Counted from the first letter of the stretch, positions 1 through 28,560 are shown. The stretch: 64,000 bases of DNA from Microcebus murinus (GCF_040939455.1 NC_134106.1:78189001-78253000); one strand, 5' to 3'. Numbers and translations: made by a program. Notes: generated from the letters alone by a model not told the origin.

Positions 1-577
1 CTGTGTCCATAATGAAACAAACTCATAGAAACAATGAGTTTATTTGATTAGCTAATAATTTAACAACTAAAATTTACTCCTGAATTTCAGCTTGTTGATA
101 AAACTTTCCTGTTCTGCTAACAAGTGGTTGCAAAGTATATTCAGGAAGACCAGTGGTGTTTCAGGAATTCCACTACCTAAAGATGGGGAATGTGAGCAGG
201 AAGAGCCCTGGACCCTGATCTCTGCTTTACCTACAGCAGCTGCATTTTCACCTATTTTGAATATTTAGGTTGTGCTTAAGTTTTCATTAAAACTGAGGGT
301 GCTCTTGCTATAAGCATATGCAAACTACTGTGCTAAACAAAGGGAAGATATCACTGAAATAACTGTATATACTGTTTTCTTACAGACTCAGCATATTATC
401 ATGCCTACTAGAATATTTAATAACCCATAAAAAATAAAACCACATTAAGTAAATATTAATTTCACTAGAAATTATCCCAATATCATAATACTATATGTAT
501 AGTTGAATAGACAGAAAAGTACTCCCTGTTCCTACATGACACAGAACATGTAAATTTTATTCCATTGTGAAATATTA

Positions 578-881
<304 letters not shown>

Positions 882-1058
882 TTAAACTCATACAGGACAA
901 AATAAGCTTTTTTCTTTTCAAAAATGAGAAGTTACTAAAATTGAGTTTTATTTGAAATTCAAATATTTAAATGTAATATATATACAATTATATAAAACTT
1001 ATTGAGGGAAATTTTAAAAGTATATTTTACAAAAATTAAAATATTATTGTACACTAAC

Positions 1059-11160
<10,102 letters not shown>

Positions 11161-11424
11161 AATTCCAGGCACTCCCCTCCGCATCCAGGCTGAAGGTGGG
11201 CGGATTTGCTGCGCTTCCGGGACGCGGTCACGTGACGCGCACGAGCCTGCGCTCTCTTTCTGTGGCGCTTCTTCACTGGGAGAAATTTCGCCGGAACTAA
11301 AATGCCCGGATTCGCAGATGGCAAGCACTGCGCCGGCAGGGTTTGAGTGTCGTACTTGGTCGTTCTTCCTTTGTTCTGCTTCCCCTCGATGGGAAGATTC
11401 AGGCTGAATGTCCAGCGGGTGCTG
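11161..11424. promoter_or_regulatory. Bidirectional CpG-rich promoter of MITD1 and MRPL30
   Basis: Short interval between the MITD1 start codon and the MRPL30 exon-1 splice donor. CpG dinucleotides are frequent here and rare in the flanks. There is no obvious TATA box. It holds a perfect palindrome GTCACGTGAC (11227-11236; USF/TFE E-box type), a CTTCCGGG ETS-type site (about 11214-11221) and a CCGGAACT site near 11290. ETS and E-box sites are common in promoters of mitochondrial genes. Transcription start sites are inferred, not seen. Confidence 0.8.
11250..11424 (+). other. MRPL30: MRPL30 exon 1 (5' UTR, approximate start)
   Basis: A consensus donor (gctg/gtgagt, intron from 11425) lies in the CpG-rich region just downstream of the divergent MITD1 start. 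The first coding exon of MRPL30 has its own acceptor at 15492/15493 and 28 bases of UTR before the ATG, so an upstream non-coding exon is required. The 5' limit is a guess. Confidence 0.55.
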
Positions 11425-12457
11425 GTGAGTGGGGAATGAGGGCACGAAAGTATTGCATTTTTCACCAGGAGTATGTATCTGGGAACCCTCTGCAGATGCT
11501 GATTGATTTTCCCTGTTCCGTTCTGAGTCGAGTTGGCAGGTTACAGCGACCTAATTGGGACTGCCTCTCGATCCCTTTTTATTGGTCCCGGAAAAACCAC
11601 TGGCTGGTCGCGGATCCTGTTTCCCAATTCTGAGGGTCTAGGGCCGCGCGGCTTGTTGAACTCTGACTCTTGGAATTCAAGAGCGAAGCCGCTGAGGCTG
11701 GACGGCTTGGGAAGGGAAATTCGAGGTTGGTTTTGTTTTGGCATTTTCTGTGCTGCTGCGTTATTCATAACTTAAGGTTCCCATTGAGAATCAGTGTTAC
11801 TTAATTTTTTAAAACGAAGACACAAAATTGCCATATTTTTAAATTGCTGCATTTTAAAGTGCAAACCTTCTGGAGTTGGCAATTACAATATTTGCCAGTT
11901 TACTAATAACTGTGATTTTGCGACCATGTTTTGGTCGTCACTTACACAAAGCTGCTTGTTCTGCCTTTTTTGCCAAGGGCCAGTTGTGAGGGCTGCCAAC
12001 TTACTACTTATTAGGCACTAGCTGAGAAAAGAGACTCACTCAATTCTTGGCTTCACAGATCTCGGTTTATTGCAAGAGAAATGCTATGGTCTGCATTTTC
12101 AGTAGTGTTTCCCCCCTTTTAAAATTAGATATATGTTTTGTATCTTTAGAAAAAGAAATAGCTTTTTAAAAGAACCATTGCATGCATAGTCATCGTAAAA
12201 AGACAAAAGAAAAAAAACCTACCAGACTTTAACGAGTGTATGTTAATGATTTTTCTGACAGCCTTCTAGAGTTTTTCTGTATATACATACACATTCACAG
12301 ACATTTTTAAAAAGATAAATGGGATCAAACCTTATATTTTCCTATTGCAGCTGTGCAAGAGAAAAGCTGTTGTATAGGAGTATAATTGTTTCAAGGTCCA
12401 AGAGTTATGTGCATAATTTTTAAGAATAACATTTACTTTATTAAAACTTAAAAGTTT

Positions 12458-12580
12458 TGAGCCGAGGAGCAGTAGTGCGCTTTATAGTCTAGAGGCTGAG
12501 GTGAGAGGATTGCTTGAGGCCAGGAATTCAATGCCAGTGGCATACCTGGGCAATGTATTAAGACTTCATAACTAAAAACA
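12458..12580 (+). repeat. Old Alu-monomer/7SL-derived fragment
   Basis: Diverged monomer: 'tagaggctgaggtgagaggattgcttgaggccagga' and 'acctgggcaatgtat'. Single arm only; in MRPL30 intron 1. Confidence 0.6.
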
Positions 12581-12619
12581 TAGCTTTCGCTGTCACACCT
12601 TCTGAAGTCTGTAAATTGA

Positions 12620-13020
12620 ACTTCATTCATTCAGCAAAAATATATTGTGTTTACTACAGGACATTTGCAGCTTTAGGTAGATATTTGGAATACATTTGTG
12701 AATATAAGACCCTAAACAACAAAATACTAAAAATCCTTGTCGTGTGGAACTAACATGCTATTGAGTGGAGACAGACAATAAACAACAAACCTAGCAAATA
12801 AGTTATGTTGGAAGACAGGTGCTATGGAAAGTAAATCAAGTAGAGCAAGGGATTGGGAGTGCTGACAATTGTAGTGTGGATGAAAATGTTAAATAATGTG
12901 ATCAGGGTAGACCTTATTGAGATGATGAGAATTGAGCCAAAAATTGAAAAAGGTAAGGGAATTAGCCGTGTAAATATCAGGATCATTCCAGGAGAGGAAA
13001 CAGCCAAAGGGAGCATGCCT
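12620..13020 (+). repeat. Ancient mammalian repeat (family not assigned)
   Basis: Matches the repeat at 8460-8830 in order of phrases: 'gagacagacaataaacaacaaa', 'ggtgctatggaaag', 'gggagtgctg', 'cattccaggagaggaaacagc'. Confidence 0.5.
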
Positions 13021-13179
13021 GCTTGGCTAGTACCAGGTCAAGCAAGGGGGAGAAGCTTGGAGATGGAGTCCTGGAGGTAGGTAGGGAGAGGGGGCAGGGT
13101 AGGGATGGTTGGTAGTGGGGAGTAGGGAGTTAAGGACTGCTGTGATTGAAGTGGAGAGGCATTAGAAGTTTTTTATTTT

Positions 13180-14530
13180 TTCCTAAATTAATTTTATTTT
13201 TGAATAATTTTAGATTTCCAGAAAAGTTGTGAGGATAGTACAGAGTTGCTATATATGCTACACCCAGCTTCCCCTTTTATTAACATCATGTAAGTGTGCT
13301 ACATTTGTTACAGCTGATGAACTAATATTGATAAATTGTTAATTAAAGCCTGTACTTTATTCAAATTTCCTTAGTTTTTGCTAATTTCCTTTTACTATTC
13401 CAGGATCCCATCCAGAATGCCACATTACACTTAATGGTCATGTCTCCCTTAGGCAAGCTCCTCTTGACTGTGACAGTTCTTCAGACTTTCCTCCTTTTAG
13501 ATGACCTTGATAGTTTTGAGGCAGTTAGATATTTGATAAAGTACTAATCACATATTTTGTACAGTGTCCCACAATTGGAGTTTGTCTGCTGTTTTTTCTT
13601 AGAGTGGGATGGATTTGGGGGAAGAAGACCATAGAGATGAAATGCCATTCTTCTCATTCCATTATATTAAGGGTACATGTTATCAACTTGACTTTGGTGG
13701 TAGTGTTTGCCAAGTTTCTCTAATGTAAAGTTAATTTTCCCTTTTTCTATACTGTACTCTTTGGGAGAAAGTCATTAAGCATAGCCTGCACTTATGGGCT
13801 GAGTGGTTCTGCTCGATTTTATTATTTTTTTGTTTTTTTTGTTTCGTTTGGGTTTTTTCTTTTAGAGACAGGATCTCACGATGTTGCTCAGGCTGGTCTT
13901 GACTTCCTGGCATCAAGCTATCCTCTCCCCTAAGCCTCCCAAATATTAGGGATTACTGGTACAAGCCACTTTGTCCAGCAGTTCCACCTTCTTGAGGGGA
14001 GAGTATCTACATAAATTATTTTGAATCCTTCTATATGGGATATTTATTTCTATTCTTTCGTTAATTTATTAACTTATTTATATCAGTATGGGCTTATGGT
14101 TATTTATTTTTGTTTGGGTTAAAAGCCAATACATCATTACTTATTTTGCTCAAATGTTTCTAGCTTTGGCCATTGGGAGCTCTTTCAGTTGGCTCCTATG
14201 TCCCTTTAACATACTTGCATCATTTTGTTTTTTTGAGTAATACCTTTCTGGCACTACAGGATCCTTCAGACATAATCAGCCATTTCGCCAAGAACCCTTA
14301 TTCTTTGTATTAGAGAATGCTCTTAAAAACCAAGATCTGGGTGCTGGGTGTGCTCATTGCTACTGGATGCAATTGCTTTTAGATCCTCCCAGCTAACAGA
14401 GCTAATCCATGTATACATACACATCTATAATTATTTCTGTATCTGTCAATATCTATGTTAAGCTAAACATGTTCCAACTCTAATGGGGTATACATGGATC
14501 ATTCTAGCCTTCCCCTCTAGAAACCTGGCT
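13180..14530 (-). repeat. Old L1 (L1M-type) 3' region
   Basis: Antisense, the same family as 4858-7030: 'cacccagcttcccc', 'ggatcccatccagaatgccacatt', 'gatgaccttgatag'. Interrupted by an Alu-monomer fragment near 13826-13979. Confidence 0.62.
13826..13979 (-). repeat. Alu monomer fragment
   Basis: One antisense arm: 'agagacaggatctcacgatgttgctcaggctggtcttgac' to 'ccactttgtcc', preceded by a T-rich tail. Old and diverged. Confidence 0.7.
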
Positions 14531-15039
14531 TTTTCGAAGATTTTGAGCAGAGTGGCATTGTCTGATAAAGGATTTAATAAGATGACTTACTGCTGATAAG
14601 GAAAATAGATGTTAGAGGAATGGAAATGGAAGCCGAATCTACAGCGATAGTACCCTGAATGCGCCAAATCTTGTCTGCAGTGAAAGCCAGAAGTCCAATT
14701 AGGAGGATTTTGTTGAAATCTAAGTTAGAAAGATTTTTGAAAGTGTGAAGCTAAATGAATTTTGGATTAGCATATAATGCCTAATTTGAGAGGGAAAAGT
14801 ATGGTAAAATAAATTAGCATTAGATTGGTTCAGTTGCTGAGGAATTTTTCAGAAGACATCTTGCATTGATTCCCACAACTCTATTGCTTTGTCCACCTCA
14901 CAGGAAAGACTTGAGTGAGCTCACTTAGAATTTGAGTGAACTAGAATCTGGTGGACACTAAAATACAACACTTACCCTATTTTCATGTGTTAGAATATTC
15001 TTATTAGCCTTGTAATAGTGTAATTTTATAATAATAAAA

Positions 15040-15240
15040 ATTACCATTTATTGAGGATTTCACATGTGCCAGGTACTGTTTTAGGTGCTCTGTAGAATAA
15101 CTCATTTGCAATATAGGTATTATTTTCTTTCTTTTCTGGGGGAAAAAAAATTGAAACACAAATTAAGTAACTTGTCCAAGATATACATGTAGTTCATGAA
15201 CCTAGTATTTCTGCTCTTGGTATAAGTCAGTATCGTAGGC
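15040..15240 (+). repeat. MIR fragment
   Basis: Sense MIR: 'ccatttattgaggatttcacatgtgccaggtactgttttaggtgctc', then 'aagtaacttgtccaagat'. Confidence 0.75.
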
Positions 15241-15520
15241 TATAATAGTTTTGTAGTTTTGTGTCTAATAAACATAACCATTTTAGGTTATAGCAGCAAG
15301 GGATATACATTAAGGATAGTTTAAAAATACAAGCAAAAAAGTTCTAGTTTTCTTTTTAACAGAAAGGTATTATGATATCGAGAAAATGTACTGGACTAGG
15401 AATTAGGAGAATTGAATTCCAGACCATATAATTAACTTCCTATTCATTTCCAAGACATATTTGATGATGGATCTATTTTCTATTTCTCATAGCCTCTGAA
15501 AAGAATAGATCACTACACTG

Positions 15521-20865
<5,345 letters not shown>

Positions 20866-20990
20866 TGCCAGAGTAGCTCCAGATTTAAAAATGCAAGTCA
20901 TTTTTATTTAAAATGATGAGAATGTTTTCATTAAAATTTGTTTTAAGTACCAGTCATTTTCACTGACTAAACCTACTGTGATTCTTCCTT
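20866..20990 (+). other. MRPL30: MRPL30 3' UTR (proximal part)
   Basis: Follows the TAA stop. An attaaa hexamer near 20931 could serve as a poly(A) signal; the true 3' end cannot be fixed from sequence alone. A poly-T-headed old Alu begins at 21054. Confidence 0.45.
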
Positions 20991-21053
20991 ACTATAGACT
21001 TGGAGGTTTTAGTTTAAAGCTTAGTTCAATTTAATTCTCTCCCCTTTCCCTCC

Positions 21054-21376
21054 TTTTTTTTTTTTTTTTTTTTTTTTTTGATTGGCTGGTTGGTTTGTTT
21101 TCTCTGAGATAGGGTCTCATCTGCCACCTGGACTAGAGTGCAGTGGCATCATCGTAGCTCGCTGCAACCTCAAATTCCTGGGCTCAGGCAATCCTGCCTC
21201 AGCCTCCTGAGTAGCTCAGGCTACCGTACCACAGCACCAAGCTAACGTTTTAATTTGTTGTAGAGACAGTCTCATTGTGTTGCCCAGGCTGGTCTAGAAC
21301 TCCTGGCCTCAAGTGATCTTTTTGCCTCTGCCTCCCAAGTAGCTAGGATTATAGGCGTGTACCACCATGCCTGGCC
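21054..21376 (-). repeat. Older Alu
   Basis: Antisense dimer with long T-run and many differences ('gagatagggtctcatctgccacctggact'); lacks the strepsirrhine middle insert, so it is an older J-like copy. Confidence 0.88.
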
Positions 21377-22200
21377 CTTTCTATCTTATAGTTTCACTCT
21401 AAAATGAGTGAGGATGGCATTGTTTAAACATCTAGGTTCAAGTCTACTGCCAACTTAGCCATTATCATTAACTGTTTTGTAAAAATTGTTTTCTTGTTTA
21501 ATTGAATTCACCTCTTTGAGTGAACACTGTGCTACCACTTGGAGAAATCCAGAGCTGACAAAAAGATGGTTCCTGCCCATCAGGAGCTTATACTCTGTTC
21601 TGCTGTAGAACAGAGATTCAGCCAAAATTGTGAAACACTGGGCACAGCTAGACTGGCTGCTTTGTGCTTCAGTGTCTATAAATACATACATGGACATGGG
21701 TTCATTTTATCCCTAAATTTAATACCAAAATGGTATGTATTTTCTAATTACAAATCGTAATTTGACCTAAACTTTATTATTGTACTCTGCTTGGGCAAAA
21801 CATGTAGAGCGCTGTGTAAATTTTTTCCTCGTAGAACAAAGGTATGAAATGAAAGCATTTTAGGGTTTATTCAAAAACAAACTATCATTCTATTTTCAGC
21901 TCCAGAGTTATACTTTGCAGGTAGTAAGTAATGGATCATAACTGGCAGTGGGTGTATAAAGGAGATGACATCAATAGCCGTAAATACCAATAACACATTC
22001 TTGTATATGTAAGAATGTGACAGGCTTCTAAACATACTCCTGCCTTTGTTACCAAAGTAAAGGTACTTCTCTTAATAAGGTAACTTTCAGAATGAAGAGG
22101 AAGGGCAGGAAAGCACTGCCATTATTTGCTTGAGAGACAGATTTTTAAGTAGAAGTGAAACTAGGGACATTGTAATAGTAAGGGTGTACTGAGGAGTCAC

Positions 22201-22228
22201 TCTCCATACCAGGCACCTGGTATGGAGA
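22201..22228. repeat. 28-bp palindrome
   Basis: Arms tctccataccagg (22201-22213) and cctggtatggaga (22216-22228) are perfect complements around a 2-base centre (ca). Confidence 0.97.
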
Positions 22229-22373
22229 CACCAAGCCCAGCTAATTTTTTTTTTCCTGTAGAGACAGGGTCTCACCATGTTGCCCAGGCTAGTCTTGAAC
22301 TTTTGGGTGCAAATCTTCTAACCTCAGCCTCCCAAAGTGCTGGGGTTACAGGCATGAGCCACCAAACCTGGCC
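22229..22373 (-). repeat. Truncated older Alu
   Basis: Antisense right arm: 'agctaatttttttt', 'gagacagggtctcaccatg', ends 'caaacctggcc'. It abuts the 22201-22228 palindrome. Confidence 0.85.
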
Positions 22374-22639
22374 AGCATCATAAAAGTTTTTATTTCCTTT
22401 TGTAGCTGTTGTCTCTTGGGAGCCAGAATATCTATAACTCCCACCTGGAGAATGAAAATTTCCAAAGTGATAACAATTTTAATACTCTATATGGCAAGAG
22501 CTTTTCCAGTTCTCTTCCCCTTCGACAGTCTCTACAACCCACCTCCCACAGCTAGAGTCAGGGGAGATGAGGAGAACTTTATGGTTATTTTTTCCTTTGG
22601 AGGAATATTATTCAAATTCTTATTATCTTAATATTTCAT

Positions 22640-24660
22640 AGTCCATGGTTAGCAGCCATACACTTTCAGCTGTCCTCAGCCGTCTTAGATTGGGTTGCCT
22701 GGAAATAGATTCTGAGATGAAAGTTTGTGTGCAAGTATTTATTTAAGAAGTGTTCTCTGGGGAAAATGTTGTAAAAGAATGGACCTGGGAGGGAAAGGAC
22801 TTTAAGAAAGGAAAATAAAAGGCACGTTATCAAGCAACCCCCTGTAACTTTGACTCAGTTTCACAGCTGGCTCCGGAGACAGTGTAGGTCACATTGTTAT
22901 GATCTAGACAAAGAAGCTAATGTATTAGAACCCCACGCCCATCAGTTATTGTTTAAGGTTTGTGGCTGCCAATTCCCAGGCCCTCCAGGATATTTCTGCT
23001 CCAGAGGGCAGCCCTCTGACAAAGAGACTCCGGTGCTGACTCTTGGGAGTAAAAGTGCTCAGGTAGCTGCTGAGCATGAAACATGGCAAAGGTGTCCAAG
23101 GAGGCACGGGTGAGATACTGACAGCATCTGTGATGGTCCACTTCTTTTTTTTTTTTTTTTTTTTTTTTATTTGTTTTTCTCAGCACATAACTTCTGCAGA
23201 ATATGGTCCACTTCTTGTACCACTCAGAGCCGCTTCTACACGGTAAGCTCATTCCACTGACTATCTAGGATGGTAACTGGTCACAACTTTTACTTTGTTT
23301 TTATTTATTTTTCATTTACTCCATGTCAGTGTCAAATGGTCACAATTTTTAGAATAAAACCTTGAAATGAAAGGTGATTGGGACAAACTCCAGGCCTCAC
23401 CTCCTCAGTTGATCCCAAAGCCAGAATTGATATGCACTGTCTTCCTCCACATACCACCTATTCAAGGCTGACCTTACCTGCAGCCAGTACTTCAGCTGGC
23501 CTGGGTTGCTTCACTAATAGGATGATGCAGACCTTCATCTCAGAGAGCTTTCGACCCCTTGTTACTGTGCAGTTCTCAGGCTGAGGTACAATTATCCATT
23601 CACAGTGCATTTGCCTTGCATTTAGCAAAATTGAAAGGGAGGTGCGGAGTGGGAAAGCTTTATAGTGAAGAGGATGGACTTCAGGCTTGGTGTCAGAAGT
23701 GTAATTCCTAGATGTATGAGCTTTCCAAATGCTCATTTTTAGGGGGCGAAGTAAGGTGTCCCTGAGGGAGTGGGCCACATGGCCATAAAGACTAGTGGGA
23801 ATACCTTTGGTCAAGGAAGCTCAAGGGTTTTTGAAAAATTTGTGAACTTTAAAAATGCCATGGGTTCTCCCAACTTCCCAGATTATGGGTGGTAAGGACA
23901 GTGTCGTTTTTGGTAATGAGTAATGCCTTACAGAGACTTTTTATAATGGTCCCAGTAAAATGTTTGCCTTTGTTGCTTGATATAAAAGTTGGTATGTCTC
24001 AGGCTGGAAACAAAATCAAACAGCCTTTTTTAGCAACTATAAGGGCCATAGGTTTTTGGCAAGGAAATGCTTCAACTCATCCTAAACATAGACATATACA
24101 ATAGTTAAAACACAGTTAAATTTCATGGGGAATGAAAACTGGATAAAAATCTATCTGAAGGTGCCCAAAGGGCACTTGAGGCTCCAGCTGCTGACCATGT
24201 CTTAGATTTACAGTTTTTCTAGGATTATGTTGTTGCCAGGTCACATGTGACCCCAAAGTAACCTCAGCTGCTTTTTAAAGTTTCCCTATCAATGTTAATT
24301 TAAGATAGTGATCAATTTTTCGGTATCATAATGCATAGTTTCATAGAGAAATTTAGCTAATATTCATTTTGAAATCATTTGGTGCCACCAAGCAGCCATC
24401 TTGGGAGTACCTGAGATTACCTGAGTGAAGGGAGCCAACCAGATTTTCCCTCATTACTTTTTTTCTGAGTAAGGGACTACACATTAATATTTTGTAATGG
24501 TTTCTTTGAATCCATCCAGCGATTTCTCCTTTGAGGGTTTAGTTCATGTAACTTTGGTTGAGGCTGCTTGTTTGGCACAACAAGCTTTCATATCAACTCT
24601 TTTTGTATGGATCTCAATCTTGATAACAGGCACCTCTCCCGGAAGTAGGCATCCTTTAAC
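22640..24660. other. Intergenic sequence without recognised gene
   Basis: Short, overlapping open frames on both strands (for example 23458-23814 minus) match no family I recognise and have no splice or homology support. Part may be decayed retroviral interior, but I could not show that. Contains the small insertion at 23147-23202. Confidence 0.4.
23133..23216 (-). mobile_element. Micro retro-insertion with 14-bp target duplication
   Basis: Perfect duplication atggtccacttctt (23133-23146 and 23203-23216) encloses 56 bases. Read on the minus strand these are about 34 bases of unknown sequence ending gagaaaaacaaataaa and then a poly(A) tail. Features fit L1-machinery retroposition with extreme 5' truncation. 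Confidence 0.85.
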
Positions 24661-24675
24661 AGTTCCCCTAACTTC

Positions 24676-25353
<678 letters not shown>

Positions 25354-25482
25354 ATGACCTTATCTTAACTGATTACATCTGCGTAGATGTGATATGTGGT
25401 TAGAGAAAATACTTTGTATGACATCAATACCAAGTATCTATTGAGTCTTGATTTGTGGTCTAACATCACCTATCCTATAGAA

Positions 25483-25671
25483 CCGGGGTCCTCAAACTTT
25501 TTAAACAGGGGGCCAGTTCACTGTCCCTCAGACCGTTGGAGGGCCGGACTATAGTTTAAAAAAAACTCTGAACAAATTCCTACGCACACTGCGCGTATCT
25601 TATTTTGAAGTAAAAAAAACTGGCAAAAACCCCCGGCATGTGGCCCATGGGCCATAGTTTGAGGACACCTG
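25483..25671. mobile_element. hAT-family non-autonomous DNA transposon, intact ends
   Basis: 189-bp element with terminal inverted repeats ccggggtcctcaaact / agtttgaggacacctg (12-bp tcctcaaact-type core complementary) and a perfect 8-bp target duplication ctatagaa at 25475-25482 and 25672-25679. The duplication fits the hAT preference nTnnnnAn. The interior has ggccggactatagttt and lacks any coding capacity. It is little decayed compared with the nearby MER-type elements, which suggests later insertion. Confidence 0.92.
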
Positions 25672-25679
25672 CTATAGAA

Positions 25680-26925
25680 TGTTCCATGAGTGGTTGAGAA
25701 GAATATATATTCTGCTGTTGTTTGGTGGAGTGTTCTATATATGTGTTTGGCCTAGTTGGTTTATAGTGTTGTTCAAGTCCCCTGTTTTCACATTGATCTT
25801 CTGTCTAGAAGTTATATCAGTTATTGAAAGTAGGGTACTGAAATCTCCACCTTACTGTACAATTAATGTAGAATTGACTATTTTTTCCTCAGTTCATTCA
25901 GTATTTGCTTCATCTATTTGAGGGCTCTGTTGTTTAGTCCATATGATTATAATAACAACTTAATGAGTTGACCCTTTGATCATTGTATAATGACCTTTTT
26001 GTCTGTTGTAACAAACTTAAAGTCTATTTTGTCTGATATTAATATAGACACCCCAGCTCTCTTTTGGTTATTATTTGAATGGAATATCCTTTTTCATCTT
26101 TTTACTTTCAAACTATTTGTATTTTTGGATCTAAATTGACTGTCTTGCAGACAGCATATCATTTGTGTATGTCTTTTATTCATTCTACCAGCCTCTTGTC
26201 TTATAATGATGAGTTTAAACATTTATATGCAAATTGACTACTGATAAAAAAAACTTATTTCTGCAGTTTTGCTATTTGCTATCTATATGTCTATATTATT
26301 TTTATTCCTCAATTCTTCCAAATACAACCTTTTGTGTTTGATTTTTTTCCTAGTGTACCTATTTGATACCACTGTCATTTCCTTCTGTACATTTTCAGTT
26401 ATTTTATTAGTGGTTGCCATGGGGCTTATAATTAACATCCTAAATTTATAACAATCTAGTTTGAATTGATACCAGCTTAGCTTCAATAGCTTACAAAAAC
26501 CGTTCTATATAGTTTCATTCCTCCTTTATGCTGTTATAGTGTCACAAATTATATCTTTATATATGTTCATTAACATGGATCATATAGTATTTTATGTATT
26601 TACTTTTAAATCATGTAAGAAACAAAAAGAGAAGTTAAAAACCAAAAATACAGTAATACTGGATTTTATATTTACCTATGTAATTACCTCTGTTGGAGTA
26701 CTTGATTTCTGCATATGACTTTGAGTTACTGTCTAGAGTGATTTCATGGCATCCTGAAGGATTCCCTTTAGCATTTCTTGTAGAGCAGGTCTGCTTGTTA
26801 TGAACTCTTCGAATATTTGTTTATCTAGGACTAATTTACCCTTAACTTACCCTTGTTTTTTGAAAGATAGTTTTGTCACACATCGAATTTATGATTGACA
26901 GTTGTTTTCTTTCAGTGTTTAAACA
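25680..26925 (-). repeat. Old L1-lineage element (L1M/HAL1-like), interior
   Basis: Antisense L1 text: 'gaatatatattctgctgttg', 'gtctattttgtctgatatta', 'ccctttagcatttcttgtagagcaggtctgc'. Interrupted downstream by two Alus and resumes near 27840. Confidence 0.65.
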
Positions 26926-26926
26926 A

Positions 26927-27160
26927 GAGGAATAGCTTGAGCTTGGGAGTTTGAGACCAACCTGAGCAAGAGGGAGACCCCCATCTCTACAAATATAAAA
27001 AAAATTAGCCAGGCGTGGTGGTGTGCACCTGTAGTCCATGCTACTTGGGAGGCTGAGGCAGGAGGATCACTTGAGCCCAGGAGTTTGAGGTTGCTGTGAG
27101 CCACGGCACTCGCCCAGGCAACATAGTGAGACACTGTCTCAAGAAAATAAAAAAATAAAT
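26927..27160 (+). repeat. 5'-truncated Alu
   Basis: Starts within the left arm (agcttgagcttgggagtttgag) and ends at ctgtctcaagaaaataaaa. Confidence 0.87.
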
Positions 27161-27286
27161 AACAATAAGCCCAAAACATAAGAGGCAAATGTATGGATGT
27201 AGAGTTAGAGAAAGTAAAGTAAGTAAATAAATAAATAAAAGTTAAAAAATGAAAAATAAACAAAAATAAATAAAAAATATAAAATG

Positions 27287-27610
27287 GGCCGGGCGTGGTG
27301 GCTCACGCCTGTAATCCTAGCACTTTGGGAGGCCGAGGCGGGCGGATTGCTCAAGGTCAGGAGTTCAAAACCAGCCTGAGCGAGACCCCATCTCTACCAA
27401 AAATAGAAAGAAATTAATTGACCAACTAAAAATATATATACAAAAAATTAGCCGGGCATGGTGGCGCATGCCTGTAGTCCCAGCTACTCGGGAGGCTGAG
27501 GCAGTAGGATCGCTGAGCCCCGGAGATTGAGGTTGCTGTGAGCCAGGCTGACGCCACAGCACTCACTCTAGCCTGGGCAACAAAGTGAGACTCTGTCTCA
27601 AAAAAAAAAA
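27287..27610 (+). repeat. Alu (strepsirrhine type)
   Basis: Young-looking copy (ggccgggcgtggtggctcac) with aatataaaatg at both borders. Confidence 0.94.
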
Positions 27611-27839
27611 AATATAAAATGTCAACCTACTGCCTTCTTACCACCATGGTTTCTGATAAGAAATCAGCTTTTAATCCTATAGGGGATCTCATGTACATAA
27701 TAAATTAACTTCTCCATTACTGCCTTTAAGATTCTCTGTCTTATACAGTTTGATTATTACGTGTTTGGTATAGATCTCTTTCATTTTATTCTACTTGGGG
27801 TTTGATGGACTGCTTAGATGTGTATATTTTTGTTTGTTT

Positions 27840-28560
27840 ACTTCCTTTTACTTTCAGAATGGCAAAGTACTAAATGTGTATATTTATATTAGTCATCAAA
27901 TTTAGGAAGTTTTTGAACATTATTTCTTCAAATATTCTTTCTGCCCTTTCTCTCCCCTCCTTCTGTGATTCCCGTGTGTGTTGGTATGCCTCTTGTTTTC
28001 CCCTAGATCCCATGGGTTCTCTACATTATTCTTTTTTCTTCTTTCTTTCTGCTCCTCAGACTGGCTAATTTCAATTATTTTATCTTCAAGTTTGGTAATG
28101 ATTTCTTCTGCCAGCTCAAATTTGCTATTGAGCAGAATTTTAAAATTTCATCTATTATAATTTTCAGCTCCAGAATTTCTATTTGATTTCTTTTCATAAT
28201 TTTCATTTCTTTATTGGTCTATTTATTCATGTACTGTTTCCCTAGATTCCTTTTAATAAGTCTAATGTCTGAGCTTCCTCAGGGATGGTTTCTGTCAATT
28301 TTTTCCTGTGAATAGACTATATTTTCTTTTTCTTTGTATGTCTTGGAGTTTTTGGTTAAAAATTGGGCAATTTCAATATTATGATAACTTTGGAAATCAG
28401 ATGCTCCCTCCATCCCCAGGTTCTCCTATTGTTGATTGCTGAGCTGCACAGCACAGTCATCCATTTGTTTATTGAGTTTTCCAAACTTTTCTTTCAAAGA
28501 CTGTACTCCTTTTTCATGTAGTCACTTTTGGTCTCTGTTCCATTATATCTGATGTCAGCT
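27840..28560 (-). repeat. Old L1-lineage element, continuation
   Basis: Antisense: 'tttgaacattatttcttcaaatattctttctgcccttt', 'ggtttctgtcaattttttcctgtgaatagac', 'cttggagtttttggttaaaaattgg'. Confidence 0.6.
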
